From Heloderma charlesbogerti (taxonomy: Eukaryota; Chordata; Lepidosauria; Squamata; Helodermatidae): 64,000 nucleotides of DNA. Shown one piece after another: positions 11,086-22,249 of this stretch (within the stretch, counting starts at the first letter, position 1; the number at the start of each line of letters is the position of its first letter). The position numbers and the translations under genes were made by a program. Below the pieces are notes generated by a model. It was not told the DNA's origin. It was given only the letters and a program-made list of their open reading frames with translations, and made no database searches. The stretch is from positions 1,736,001 to 1,800,000 of the forward strand of contig JANEZZ010001895.1 of the NCBI GenBank assembly GCA_026122225.1, in the 5' to 3' direction.

Positions 11086-11105
11086 GTCCAGGCGGAGTCA
11101 CCATT
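11086..11105 (-). other. ERV primer-binding region
   Basis: On the minus strand the sequence next to the 5' LTR reads AATGGTGACTCCGCCTGGAC. The TGG start is standard. By eye it agrees at 13 of 18 positions with remembered primer sites for both tRNA-Trp and tRNA-Val, so the primer tRNA cannot be assigned. Confidence 0.6.
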
Positions 11106-11638
11106 TGTTGCACAAATTATGCTTACGTTCGTTCCCTCTAGGAGGGGTATGCCAATATCTCCTTAGAGAGACACAGAACTCTGAGATTCAGTCCAACGCA
11201 GTTTTATTTGGCAGGAGACAAACAGCGCTGTTCGGGTGGATTCTCGCTGCTAACGCCACAGAGGAGAACCATACCCTAGATGTTTTTGGTACAGCTTATA
11301 TACATTCAGTATAATGACCCCATTAGCTATGCGGGGTGGGCCACATAATATTCATGAACTTCATTAAGCATGCGTAGTTGACATGTCTCTATGGCTGACC
11401 TGTCCTTGCAAGCTGGGCAGGAAGCGATCTAGCTGGACCTGGTTCTAACCAGCTGCAGGAGTGGCGGCTACTCGAGGGGGGGGGGGCTCCTCTGGCTGTA
11501 CCTAATATGAAACAGACCGTTACTGTTGGTTTCAATAAGGCAGTTGATAATACTATCGTCCTCTGGGACTTTTCCACCGTAGGAGGCTGCCTTGGATGGC
11601 TGCCAATACTTTAAGATGGTGCCTCTTTGGTTCTATCA
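11106..11638 (-). repeat. ERV 5' LTR
   Basis: Same structure as 3605-4134. The TATA motif is at 11296-11302 and the AATAAA at 11203-11208, on the minus strand. It is followed on the plus side by the CCTT duplication at 11639-11642. Confidence 0.92.
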
Positions 11639-11728
11639 CCTTCAGCAGTCTTTTTCACAATCACAGATTCACAGGGTTGAGGAGGGTGGGGAGGCTGAGA
11701 GATCATTTAAGACCAACCCTATTACGGT

Positions 11729-11815
11729 CACAATCCTATGCATGTTTAGACAGAAAAAAGACCTCCAACTCCCAGCATTCCCCAGTTTTCTATCCAAACA
11801 TGCGTAGGACTGTGA
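11729..11815. repeat. Hairpin MITE copy
   Basis: ACAATCCTATGCATGTTTAG at one end and AACATGCGTAGGACTGTG at the other form an imperfect inverted repeat. The longer relative is at 20765-20879. Confidence 0.6.
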
Positions 11816-13354
11816 CCTAAACCAGCTTTCCCCAGCTTGGTGTCCTCCAGATTTGTTGAACGGCAACTCCAATAATTCCCAACTATGCTACTTTAAACTA
11901 TGTTTCACATATTTAAGAACCATGGGGGAAAAAATAAAGCATCTGATTGTTTTCTAGAGTGGCTTGAGCAACAGGCTTTGTGGTCTTGGCCAGCAAGCTG
12001 ATGTAGTAACAAAAAACCAGTGAGCCCAAGGGATCAGTTCACACCAGTTGATGACTCCACTCTTGAGGGTTCACAACTGAGTGCGTGAAGCACAACCCAT
12101 TGTGTGAGAGGTGAGGTGAACATTCTGCCTCCGATGTTCAGGAGGTTTGGTTGCCTCCCGCTTTGCCAGTACTCCAGTGCAGGCACCACTTGAAGATGGT
12201 TCCTGCCCAGCAAGCCTTCAAATTATCTGCTGCATTGGTTTCTTTTCTGTTTAGTCCTGCCTCTTGTTTAATTTTAACTCTTTTTAGTTTTGCTACTGCT
12301 TTTGTATTTTACTGATTTGTTTTTAATTGAGAGGGTTGTAGATCTTGCACTGATCGGGGGTTGTCTAAATGACCTCCATGCACCCTCTTTGATTCTATGG
12401 GCTGCTTTGGGCACCTCCATTTTGGAGGCAGAAGAGAGGGATGATGGTGATGATGACGATGATGATGATTCACACATGAAAAGGCTAAATTACACATTAC
12501 ACATAGTTTTATGGTTCTTTTTCCCCGTTTTCTTTCCCCAAGGAAAGGGACCAGTGGGCGGCTGGAATTTTGAGTAGAGACCCAGTGGAGGGGAGGAACT
12601 GATTAACCCTTTCCATGCCAGTCATTTGTCTGCTCAGAATCCCCGTCCCCACGCTCTTTTCTCACCCATAGGGAAAACGTTGCAGTTCATAATATGTTTT
12701 CAGCGAAGTGAGAGAAAGCAACCAGGGGCAGGGATCATTTTGACAGACAACTGACTGTCAGGGAAGGAGTTTATCTGTCCCTGCTCTCCAGCAGTCCATG
12801 GGACTACGTGTACCATGAAGTCTGGCCCCAGGTCACCACTTGATGCTGCAGTCATCAGGTGCTTGTTCTTGGAAGTCCCATGTTCTGGCCCTCAGGTGGG
12901 TGGCTGCTGGCTGTGCTTTCACACAGATGGTATCTCCACGCAAGGGCTTAGCATTTTTGCAAGCAACATACCACACAAAGTGCCCTGATCACTGTGAGAG
13001 TTTCCGGATCAGTACCAGTGCCCCCCCCAGTACAACAATGTGTGGTACTTCTGTGGAGAATGTCCGTGTGTCCACATGGCTTGCCAATGGTACATCTCCT
13101 TGTGGAGCTCATCACCCATTGTCAGTTTGCTTGCAGAAGTCTAAGCTGGTTTCAGGCATTATGATTTGGTTTGCACATCACGAGAAGCCACCATGGGTGA
13201 ATTTCCCCATGGGGCGTCTCATTGTGGTGGCGGCCATTTTGAATATTCAAGCCACGGTGGGGGCACACCATAACTTGCCATTACATGCGAACCTGGCAAG
13301 GGTAGGTTGTTGGGAAGGTTAACTAGCTACCCAGAACCCATGGCTTGTTTTACA
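11816..13354. other. Stretch without recognisable gene
   Basis: Holds a short GAT-rich microsatellite at about 12440-12470. No gene signals seen. A 160-codon open frame at 12840-13322 has no family features. Confidence 0.45.
12440..12470. repeat. GAT microsatellite
   Basis: GATGGTGATGATGACGATG followed by further GAT units. Confidence 0.8.
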
Positions 13355-13698
13355 GCTTTTCTACATGAGGCTGTTAATCTGCTGTATCTACTTTTGGTTT
13401 TGTTGCAGAATTGAGATCCGAGCACTACATGAGGAGTCCTTCCTTTCCTGCTTTTCTGCTAAATAACCACTAGGTGGCAGTGTAATAAAGCAGAATAGCA
13501 CAAATACACAAGAGGAAAACACACTTTCTTTCGCTTTCACATTTAAATGCCGCATTTCCCCTGCTCTAAAAATACTTGCTGAAAGTGCTGGTTAGATATT
13601 GAAGCAAAACTGGATGATCATGTTGTTGTCTATAGAACCCATAAACAACCATGAGTAGGGAATGATGAGCAGACAATAAATGGCTCATGTAGAAAAGC
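13355..13698 (+). repeat. MITE family M, complete copy
   Basis: Terminal inverted repeats GCTTTTCTACATGAGGC and GGCTCATGTAGAAAAGC bound about 344 bp. The interior has a recurring core (CCACTAGGTGGCAGTG, CACAAATACACAAGAGGAAA) found again at 29735-30434, 34740-35081, 37421-38778 (split), 42518-42902 and 54985-55302. No coding capacity. A target duplication was not identifiable. Confidence 0.75.
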
Positions 13699-13784
13699 CG
13701 TTAATGAAGACCCATTTCCTCAGAGATCATGTCCTAACGGCAGCTGTCCTTGAATGGTAAGGTAAAGGAGATAGTTCCCTTAAA

Positions 13785-13802
13785 ATTAGGGTTAGGGTTA
13801 GG
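13785..13802 (+). repeat. Short interstitial TTAGGG run
   Basis: Three TTAGGG units. Too short to indicate a telomere. Confidence 0.6.
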
Positions 13803-14718
13803 TTGAATAAGGTAGACCAAATAAGGTAATGGTGCCCATAACATGCCATTGCCTTTCATGTTCTCATAACACACTAATCACAATCCCACCTAAATTAAAA
13901 AAAGAAAAACATTTGATGAATTGAAACCCTTCTTTGGAAAGTGACCAGTTAGTTGCTGAGGTAAGAGAAATGGCTCAAGGGGCAATGACATGATTCCTCC
14001 TCTTCCAATAAGGGCAATAACTCTAAGAGGTTAGAGTACTAGAACCTCATATTTGCATCTTGCTTTGAAGATGCCACACGAGTCAAGAATACTGCCAGGG
14101 GGTCCCATGCTTGGCTGGGAAAGATGACTCAAGGCATTGGTATCATATCTCAAGTGGAACCCATCTCACTAAATCAGTTTCAATACTCCAACAGAAGGAA
14201 CTCTGTCCATAGAGAGTGTTTATTTTTACCACTCTCGTCCATCCTTCCCTTTGAATGGTGACATGCTGCTGCCTGCCACATCAGAGCATGCTGCTGCCTG
14301 CCACATCAGGGCCATAATAACATAATAACTAACTAGGCTGGCAAATGCCATCCTTCTGTGCGTGGTCTATTCTTATTGTGCATAGCTCATCTCACAGGAA
14401 GTGTGTTCATTTGCATATGGGAAGCGCAGACAGAGATTCCTTACCCAACATGCAAATATGCATCAAAGAAAAATTCTCTGATATTTTCTCATGACTGAAG
14501 CAACTTTTCAAGATTTTTCAGGTGGATGAGAACGACTGCTCTTACTATAAATTTTGTCACCTTTTGAAGCCAGGGTATGCTCACAGAAAGGCAATGTCCT
14601 AAAAGCCTAAGTGAAGGGAAATGCATCTGCTTTGCAAGGGTCACTTTATTTCCTTTGTGATCCATTATCCAATGCCACGTGCAGAATACTAATAAGCAAC
14701 AAATCATGCTATAGTTCC

Positions 14719-14724
14719 TTTATT
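14719..14724 (-). terminator. AATAAA polyadenylation signal of the peptide gene
   Basis: AATAAA on the minus strand about 330 nt after the stop codon at 15055-15057. It is the first canonical signal at a suitable distance after the last exon and would give a terminal exon of roughly 370 nt. Confidence 0.5.
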
Positions 14725-15054
14725 TGATTTTGGAGAGGTCAAAGTTGAAGACAAAGAATTCTAGACTTTACCATGTGATGTCCTCTATATGTCTGAATCT
14801 ACCACATTCTAAGCAAGTCCCATTTCCCTTGATTGATCTAAACCCCCTTACTAAGTTATTTCCATAGTTTAGCAGTTTGTTTCCCCCAAGTCACTTCATT
14901 TACACAGGAGAAAAGAAGTGGCAATTTCCTTATATGAGAATCCTCCCAGTACTGGATGCTTCATTACTGATTTTCTTCAGCTGCCGTGCTGGATGCTGCT
15001 TCATTCACTTCTGCAATCAGGTGGCAAACGGAGCGGCTAATCATCTCAGTGGCA

Positions 15055-15070
15055 TCATTTCCTTCTTGGC
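15055..15070 (-). CDS. Peptide precursor, exon 4 (last codons)
   Basis: The acceptor is strong (CTTTCTTTGGTGACAGTTTTTCAG before base 15070). The first base completes an Arg codon with the AG left by exon 3, then PRRK and TGA follow. The very short coding part resembles human secretin precursor, which also ends in RPR. A second frame in this exon stays open for 34 codons but is out of phase with exon 3. Confidence 0.5.
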
Positions 15071-15554
15071 CTGAAAAACTGTCACCAAAGAAAGACAGGT
15101 AAAATATAATGCAATAGTAATTGGCTGGCATTCCTGGAACACAGGACTCCTACCCACTGTTGTCACTAAATCTGGCAGCTCTTGATCAGCCTTCCCTAAC
15201 CCGGTGCCTTCCAGAGGTGTTAGCCATGCTGGCTGAGGTTGATGGGAGTTGTAGTACAACACATCTGGAAGACACCATGTTGGGGGAGGCTTCTCTTGGG
15301 GTGTCTCTACACGAGTGATTTATTCCACACTCGTGATTGGTCACTCACGGACGTTTGACGGTTCTTCACATGATGTCATCAACCTCCAGGACACCTGGTG
15401 CACATTTTCCCCCTTATCATGCTTTTAAAAAGATCAGAGGTAAAGTAGTAATAAAAGTTAATGGCACTGTACAGCAGTGTGTAATTGCTTGCCAAAGAAG
15501 GACTTTCCTTGATTCAAACCACGTGTCTCTTGACTGCTGATTGGAGGGAGAAGA

Positions 15555-15661
15555 CAGCCATCTGTCAGGGATGCTCTGACTTGAATTCCTGCATTGAGCA
15601 GGGGGCTGGACTCGATGGCCTTGTAGGCCCCTTCCAACCCTACTATTCTATGATTCTATAA
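15555..15661 (+). mobile_element. CR1 LINE, 3' end only
   Basis: CATTGAGCAGGGGGCTGGAC, then GGCCTTGTAGGCCCCTTCC, then ATTCTATGATTCTAT. This is the same 3' end as the larger CR1 at 61533-62817 and lies in intron 3 of the peptide gene region. Confidence 0.8.
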
Positions 15662-16442
15662 GACAGTAAAATGCCTCCCTGCAATGAAGGGAGTCAGATT
15701 GGATCCCCCAGCCCACCAAGCTCAGAATCAGTGTCTTCTGTTGATTCAGAGCACCCCGTTACATTCATTGGGGCTTATTCCCAAGTAAATGTGCCTTGGG
15801 CTGTGAGGAAACTCCCACCCACCCCCGCCCCTGCTCCTTTGCACCCATGCCAGGGAGGGAGGGAGGCGCTTCCTCTATGTAAACCACATGTCTACTGTGT
15901 AAATAAACCCATCCTAATCCCACAAAGATAGTGGAAGCAGAAAGCCCTGGAAAGGATGCTTTTTTGCTTAATGTAGAGACATCCTTGATCATGGCAGCCC
16001 CAATCCTACCTGGTCTGTGGTTTACTGAGCCTCTTCCGAATTCTGCAGCTGTGTCCCCAGTCTCACCGCCCCCTGTTGCCCCCTCTGAATGAGCTCTGAC
16101 TTCATTTATCTGTCCTTCATGCCGAGAATCAGAATATTACATGTGGCCCTCCTCCCCTTGTCTATCAGTCTCACTATTCCTCTTGTGCCCCCTACTGTTC
16201 CTAACTTGAAGCACATGCATTGAAGCAACGCTTCCTTCCCCCTGCAAAATGCTTCTGGAGAGTAGACCTCAACAGAAATGGTGAAGTTGGCCATGGCAAA
16301 ATGTATCATTTCCACAGCTGAAAAGTCAAGTGGTTCCATATGTTACTGAAGACATGCTACCAGCTGACAGTCAAAGTCATTTCTGCGTTTACATGGCAGG
16401 ACTTATTGCAGTGTTCAAAGGGGAGCTTGTTCAGTGACAAAC

Positions 16443-16991
16443 TGTCAGGGTGGAAACTGAGCCAATAGAGCCCCAGAGCAGTTCTGATTCTGAGGAGAAA
16501 CAGCAATCCATGGGAGAGCAGCTCGCTCATCTCTCACACGCACAGCAGCTGGCAGAGATTCCCCCTGCCAGCATTCCTGGGATAGATAGTGACCCTGGCA
16601 ATGAGAGAGCGCTGGAGGGGAGCTTGCTGGACGCTCGGTGCAGATGCAGGGAGCGACGATAGATGGAGGGTGCGGAAAGGAGGCGTAGCGCTCGTTTGGC
16701 GCGCAAGCAACGGTCGCGTCCCGAGGACCCAAGGGAAAGAGGGAGGATCTCTCCCTAGCCCATAAGTTCAGGGTCTTCCCGTGATTCTCCTTCAAACAGG
16801 GACCAACTGCCTTACCTGGAGCTTAGGCTACTCTGCTATCTTTCCCCAGTGCTGTTCCTTGCTTTGGCGCTAGCAACTAGTATTCTGAAAGAGTCATAAA
16901 GGAATAAAGTCTCGGAAAGAATTCCTTGTTGTCTGTGTCCTGAGTTGGCTATTGGTGGGGACTGCAAGAGGCAGCTAGGGTGCTCCTGATA
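16443..16991 (+). repeat. Solo LTR, family A, copy 1
   Basis: Begins TGTCAGGGTGGAAACTGAG and ends GCTCCTGATA (usually TGACA). AATAAAGTC lies near the 3' end, followed by a TTGTTGTCTGTG-rich stretch, as in U3-R-U5. Flanks CAAAC/CAAAG suggest a 5-bp target duplication. Inside U3 a frame open from the first base runs about 73 codons to a TAG. It lies in intron 3 of the peptide gene. Confidence 0.8.
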
Positions 16992-17864
16992 CAAAGTATG
17001 TGAAAAGCAGCCTCAGGGGGCCACAATTTTGAGCATCGAAGTGGAAAGGAGAGGGGCAGCTGAACTCTTTCCATGCCGAGCATTTTTCTGCTCAAAACCA
17101 CCACATCCTCAAATGCTTTTCGTCCTTTGGGTTTCCAGATGCACATTTATCCTCAGTTTGCCCCCCTGGCAACATGTACCAGCTTAGATGTTGATACAGC
17201 CTACACAAGTTGATACAGCCTGTGCCACTTCCCTGTTTCCGTGGCAGAATATCATTTGCCTCAACACGTTGTTCCCAAGTCCAGATGTTACTGCTGAGGC
17301 CTGTGACCGGACCATGCAAACCAGCATGGTGAGGTGTGAAGAGGGGGTCAGAAGTGCTACACCACTTCTTTCTCATTCCACAAAGGAAATAGTGGAACAA
17401 AACAGATACGTGAGGATACCCTGGCAAGTGAATTCTGTGATGTCTCTTAAGTATTTCTGTGCTGATTCTGTGCTTGGTGATATTTGCTGTCTGCTATTTA
17501 TTTATTTATGGGGTAGGGAGAAGGAGGAGTGAATGCAAAATATACTCATGTCATTTGGGAACATGTGTCAAGCATGTTCCCAAATAAAAAAATAGTTAGG
17601 TATGCTTCACCACAAAGCAGCTTCCAATGTTCTTGTGTAATGGTGGAAGATTCAGACATGAGTGAGTATAGGACAAAGGAATGCATGCTGCATACGGCAT
17701 CCTTGCTGGACCCTTCTCCAGAATCCATACATCTTGCACTCAGGTCTGGCCTTTCTAACATTGCAGGAGCACAGCAACTCCTGGCTATTTCTCTACATGC
17801 TTTTAAAAACTTCAGTAAGAAATTGTTACATTTGAAGTGAGCAAGCATCTTTCAGTGCTCTCAC

Positions 17865-17996
17865 CTTGCATCAAGGTTCTGTACAAACTGCAAACAGGTC
17901 TTCAGCTTAATGAGTTTGTCTTCTGAACTCCATGAGTCATCAGTGTTTTTATCCATGAAGCCAGATGCATCTTTTGCTCCAGATGTATTTGGGACA
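17865..17996 (-). CDS. Peptide precursor, exon 3
   Basis: This 132-nt exon encodes 43 whole codons plus split codons at both ends. The upstream acceptor is TTCCTTGTGTGTTAG and the downstream donor is GTGAGAG. The first base T completes a Ser codon with AG from exon 2, so the junction reads Lys-Arg-Ser. The segment is acidic and hydrophilic at first (SGFMDKNTDDSW), then amphipathic (EDKLIKLKTCLQFVQNLDA), with a single Trp and a single Cys. A Trp followed by Leu and Cys also occurs in the C-peptide of human secretin precursor. It probably forms the C-terminal flanking peptide of the prohormone. Confidence 0.65.
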
Positions 17997-19026
17997 CTAA
18001 CACACAAGGAACAGGCAAAATGAAAAAAGTCAGGGATACAAATGCACATTTTGCTAATATGCACAGACATACATGGTTTTTCACCCTTCTCTCTTCCATA
18101 AAGACTTTCATCCTACCCAACCAAATGCTTGGTGTAAGTTGTAAGTCACTGCATAATGTGAAATCGTATTTCTGTGAAATCATTGCATTTCTGTGAAATC
18201 ACAGAAATTAGATACAGAACTAAGTCACAGAAAGTAGATATAACCTTGAGAAACACTCCCCCCCTCGAAAATGGCTGCATTAAGCTTGCCATTTTCCCTC
18301 TTTCCAAAACTGATTAATAACTCCTAAAGCCTGTTGACTTCCTTAAGCAAATTAGGATGAAAATGTCCTGATTAGATCAGGCTACTATATTTTGTAATTC
18401 AAATTAATATATTCATACATTTTAGTGTCCTGCTGGTCTATTGTAATGCAGAATCTCAGCATCAGAGAACATACAGTCCTCTTGGTGGCATACAATTAAT
18501 TATAGAAGACCCCAGGATTCAGCTACAGGTTACACCCAAAGACGTGAAAGGAAAGCTCGTGATGGCTCATGCTGCAGTGCCATGTGGGGAGGAGAATTTG
18601 GAGCAGAGGAGTAGGGGGTGTTTGACCCTTCCCTGGCTGCCGCTTCTCCCCTTCGCTTCATCCCAACCTCCCTTGAAGGAAGTTCAAGCGTTCCACGTGT
18701 GTGTTTGGAAGGTAAAACATGTGTCAGAAACCTTGTGGCACAAAAACAACTTGTGGAGAAGGAAGTGGAGAGAGAAAATGGTGCTCAAAGAAGGAAAAAT
18801 AACAACAACAGAAGGAGGGAGGGAGAAACCTCCAGCTAGGGATTGTCTTTCAAGAGAGTCCCAGCACTTACAATCAACCTGCACATTTCTTGTAAGCCTT
18901 CAGAGGGTTCTGGCCCACAGATCAGGAATGTCACATCTGAGATCTAAAAGTTCTAAAAGGTCAGGTGAATTGACTGAATAATCTGCTTAGTATTTTCTTT
19001 TTTAACACATCGACTCCATCTTTTAC

Positions 19027-19131
19027 CTGCGCTTGTAGTTCATCAGGGTTTGAAGCAACTTTGCAGCTTTTTCATATTCTCTTCTCATCCCCGCGTCGTG
19101 CATCAGTTTGAGTTCGATTTGTCTCTGGTGC
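19027..19131 (-). CDS. Peptide precursor, exon 2 (hormone-like peptide)
   Basis: This 105-nt exon has acceptor TTACTCTTTTGTCAACCCCAG and donor GTAAAAG. It joins exon 1 in phase (AG+G = Arg) and encodes a 34-residue stretch starting HQRQIELKLMHDAG and ending KLLQTLMNYKR. A single Arg precedes the His and a Lys-Arg pair follows Tyr, so processing could release about 32 residues. The C-terminal part KLLQTLM resembles the KFIQNLM end remembered for chicken secretin. The ELKLMHDAG part resembles the SEIQLMHNLG core of parathyroid hormone. The usual secretin start His-Ser-Asp-Gly with Phe6 is absent. Family assignment is therefore open. Confidence 0.65.
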
Positions 19132-19301
19132 CTGGGGTTGACAAAAGAGTAATCCCAAACATGCTGTGGCATGGCTTGCCATTGGTGCTGACTTTTCAGT
19201 TGTAAATATGATACGTGGTTTCTCCAATATGCAAAAGCCAGCCTCCGGACCTGTGGGCCTTTGTTACTTCCCAGAATAACCAAGAAAGGGAACGAATGGT
19301 G

Positions 19302-19840
19302 GGACTATGTTGGGATGTGCGATAGTCACTTACCTTTTCGAAGGGGTGATTCGCGGTGGGGGGGAGGTGCTCCGTACCTCCCCCCGAAATCCTAACCCAG
19401 CCAGCTCCGCTCCGTGGCAACTCCGCGGAGCTGTTGGCCGGGTGCATTCGCAGGCGTGCGGAGCCTGCGGCCGCAAATGGCAGCCGCTGTAGCCACCGCC
19501 ATTTGCGTTCCCTTTTTTTTGCCGTGATAGGCTACGTAAATATTTACTTAGCCTATCACGGCCTTTGCAGGGATGCAAATAGCATCCCTGCGTTAGCCGT
19601 GATAGGCTACGTAAGTATTTACGTAAGCTATCACGGCAAAAATGGAGAAGCGAATGGCGGCCGCAGATGCGGCTGCCATTCACAAAGCAGCGCGAATGGC
19701 ACCAGGTAAGTGCTCCGTTTTGCGTGCCTTTCATGGGGTGGTGGGGCTTTGTTCCACCACGGATTTTGGTGGGCTGAATGCACTGGCATTCAGCCTCACT
19801 GAGATCCGTGGAGGAATCCTCTGACATTCCTAGGACTGTG
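19302..19840 (+). mobile_element. hAT-like palindromic MITE, copy 1
   Basis: The element body is 19310-19832. It begins TTGGGATGTGCG and ends GACATTCCTA (family ends TAGGGATGT/ACATCCCTA) and is flanked by GGACTATG/GGACTGTG, an 8-bp target duplication with one mismatch. Interior: two hairpins of the GTGATAGGCTACGTAAATA type around a GATGCAAATAGCATC centre, GC-rich ends, and CAGGTAAGTG near the right end. No transposase frame. It lies 179 bp upstream of exon 2 of the peptide gene. Confidence 0.85.
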
Positions 19841-20764
19841 CAGCAGAAGAGTTGGGGCTATGAGGTCCCTGCAGAATATGAGGGAATGGGTTTTCCTCTG
19901 TTTCTCAAGTCAAGATCATCAGAGCTTAGAGAGGAACAAGTATAACAGGCTCTGTGTTAATTAGGCTGGACATGGAGATTGTTTTTAGAGAGATGAAGAC
20001 TATTTGCAAGAGGAACTGCTGCTCATATAGACAGCCATCTCACTTTCACCTCTGATAAACATGTTCTGCAGGCTTTTTTGTCTTCTTTCAAAAACCTGGA
20101 AAAACTGTTTGTCCAGAGCTGCCCATGGAACAAAAGACGTGTGTGTATGTACAATATCTTGAGAAGCAAATCATTTCTCAAATCATTTTCATCTGTCTTA
20201 TAAACCGCTGTCCAACTTCCACCTATATCTTGATTAAATCGATTGGAAATGAATGTTGAATACTGCAGTGGCCCAGATACAATAGCCTACTCCCTTGACC
20301 TTATTAATGAGCAATTTAGATTAAGTGGCCATTTAGCTCTAGTACAGAGAGGAGTTTCAACTAGTGGCTGGCTCATCATATGCAATTTGTAATGGGGCCA
20401 CTAAAATTTATTATTGCAGAGAATACCTGCTGATGGTTCAAAACTAACCTGATTCTCAATCATATCCATTCCGAATCAGTAAAGTCCCCAATGGTGTCTC
20501 TTTGCTCTGTCCCATCCCCTTCTGCAAACTTACTGGGGTGAAGTGGGTGGTGCTGAGGGCCCGCAGGCACAATAGGGAGGGCTTCAGGCTGTGGATGCGG
20601 CCACAAATTTGTAGCAGTGTCCAGGTGAACCAGAAACGATGGGAAATATTCCCTCGATGAATAACAGTGCTGGGCACTGCTTTGCATGACTGTTGCAGTA
20701 TCCAGGGATACTGGCAAAATGTAGGTTTGGTACTACTGGCTATGTTAGAAAAGGAGATTTAGGG

Positions 20765-20879
20765 CACAATCCTATGCATGTTTAGACAGAAAAAAAGTCC
20801 TATGACTCCCAGCATGGCTGGCTGGGGAATGCTGGGAGTCGTTGGACTTTTTCCAACTGAACATGCATAGGACTGCACA
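20765..20879. repeat. Hairpin MITE copy
   Basis: CACAATCCTATGCATGTT pairs with AACATGCATAGGACTG, and ACTCCCAGCAT pairs with ATGCTGGGAGT, so the whole element can fold into one hairpin of about 50-bp stem. Confidence 0.75.
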
Positions 20880-21276
20880 GTTATGGGAGAAACAGACTGG
20901 GGTCTCAGAACGTGTTAGATTATGGTGCCTGTATCAGTTTTATCCAAGGAAGTCCAACTGTTTACTTTTGAAGTCCAATTGTTTACTAGAGCTGAATTTT
21001 GAATGTTCAAATTTTGAAATCCAGATTCTCGTGTTGACATTTGACCACAACATTTGGCATTCAGGGGTTGAAATTTCAATTGTTTGAAAGAGGAATTTTA
21101 TATCAAGATGTAAATGTTTTAATTAATTAATTAATCCTAAAATCAGCTAAATTCTGTTGTAAGTCATCTACCAGCTGTACACATGTAGGCTGTCCCTTCT
21201 GATGGCATGTTGACACATTGTGAACATCAAAGCCTGGGCAGAGCATGAAGTCCTGCTCCTCCTCTGCACACATATA

Positions 21277-21412
21277 GGATTAGATCCAGGCTTAATCATG
21301 TTTCCAGCAGACCCTCTGAAATCAATCGAACTTAAGTTTCTCATCACTATGTTGTCCCTTTGATTTAAATAGGTCTATTTCAAACATAACTAATTCTGGA
21401 TCCAACCCATAG
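21277..21412. repeat. MITE with GGATCCA ends
   Basis: Starts ATTAGATCCAGGCTTAATCA and ends CTGGATCCAACCCAT, a partial inverted repeat shared with the element split by BovB at 22098-26265. LTR family A copy 2 begins directly after it. Confidence 0.5.
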
Positions 21413-21415
21413 TAC

Positions 21416-21965
21416 TGTCAGGGTTGGATCGGAGCCCACAGAGCCCCAAAGCATTTCTGATTCTGAGGAAGAGATAGAAACCATGGGAGAGGAACCCGCT
21501 CGCTCTTCAGAGGTGCAGCTGGAGGGAGAGTCCCTCCCTGCTCACATTCCTGAGAGTGACAGTGACCCTGGGAGGGAGAAGGAGGTACAACTTGAGCTTC
21601 TGGATGCAAGGCACCAGGACAAGCAAGAGGTTGCGGGCGCCGAGAGGAGGCGCTCAGCCTACTTGGCGCGATGACAACAGATGCGCCCCGATGCCCCATG
21701 GGAAAGGGGTGGACTTTCTCCTCCTAGCCCTTAAGTTCAGAGGCTTCTCGCCCTTTCCCTCCAAATGGAGACCAACTGACTCCCTAAGGCTAGAACCCCC
21801 TGGTAGGCTGCTCCCTCTTACGTTTTCCTCTTAGGCTAAGGCAATTAGCATCTGTAAGTGTCTTTAGGCTGAATGGAAATAAAGCCTTGGAAAAGAGCCC
21901 TTTTGTCAGCGTGTTGATTCTGGGCTACTTGAGGATTTCAGAAGGCAGCAAGGGTGCTCCTGACA
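21416..21965 (+). repeat. Solo LTR, family A, copy 2 (diverged)
   Basis: TGTCAGGGTTGGATC at the start, GGGTGCTCCTGACA at the end, and a perfect 5-bp target duplication AGTAC on both sides (21411-21415, 21966-21970). AATAAAGCC precedes the end. This copy is the most diverged of family A, yet its U3 frame still reads SDSEEE early and GAERRRSAYLAR later. Confidence 0.88.
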
Positions 21966-22249
21966 AGTACATGCATGGATTGAGTGAGTCAATAGTTCTC
22001 AAGAGAGATACTGATTTGGTGGGGACTTTCATGGGACAAGAGTGATGGGAAAAATTAGGGAGCATAAACTTGTTGGGAAATACTTATTCTGGAGACAGTG
22101 GGTTGGATCCAGGATTAGTCATTCTTTGAGTAGACCTAATGAAATCAATGGATCAGTGATTTGACTGGATCTACTCTAAGCATGCCCCTTCATGGATCAC
22201 TGCCTTGTTATGGCGAAAGGGCTTGCGTAACTCAGTGAAGCCATAAGCT

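Larger units (their letters stand above)
3605..11638 (-). mobile_element. Gammaretrovirus-like endogenous retrovirus (class I ERV), defective
   Basis: This is an 8.0-kb provirus on the minus strand with two LTRs of about 530 bp and a perfect CCTT target duplication. In minus-strand order it has a primer-binding region, gag with an N-terminal MGSASSK, a protease with DTGA, reverse transcriptase with YCDD, RNase H, integrase, and env with CFVC and CX6CC motifs. All genes carry stops or frameshifts, and the RNase H-integrase junction is deleted, so no gene is intact. I counted by eye about 17 substitutions between the LTRs (about 3%), pointing to a moderately recent insertion. It lies on the same strand as both host genes, between the peptide gene and the CDHR5-like exon. 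Confidence 0.93.

Noticed and set aside
12840..13322. 160-codon open frame
   Set aside because: Composition and lack of motifs suggest a non-coding open stretch, with no splice or conservation evidence.
13785..13802. Interstitial telomere
   Set aside because: Only three TTAGGG units, which is within chance expectation.
14972..15070. Alternative 34-codon frame in the last exon, ending AAEENQ
   Set aside because: It needs a different phase from that left by exon 3, and no alternative acceptor provides it.
18544..18981. 145-codon open frame inside intron 2 of the peptide gene
   Set aside because: Opposite strand to the gene, with low-complexity purine-rich content and no recognisable domain.
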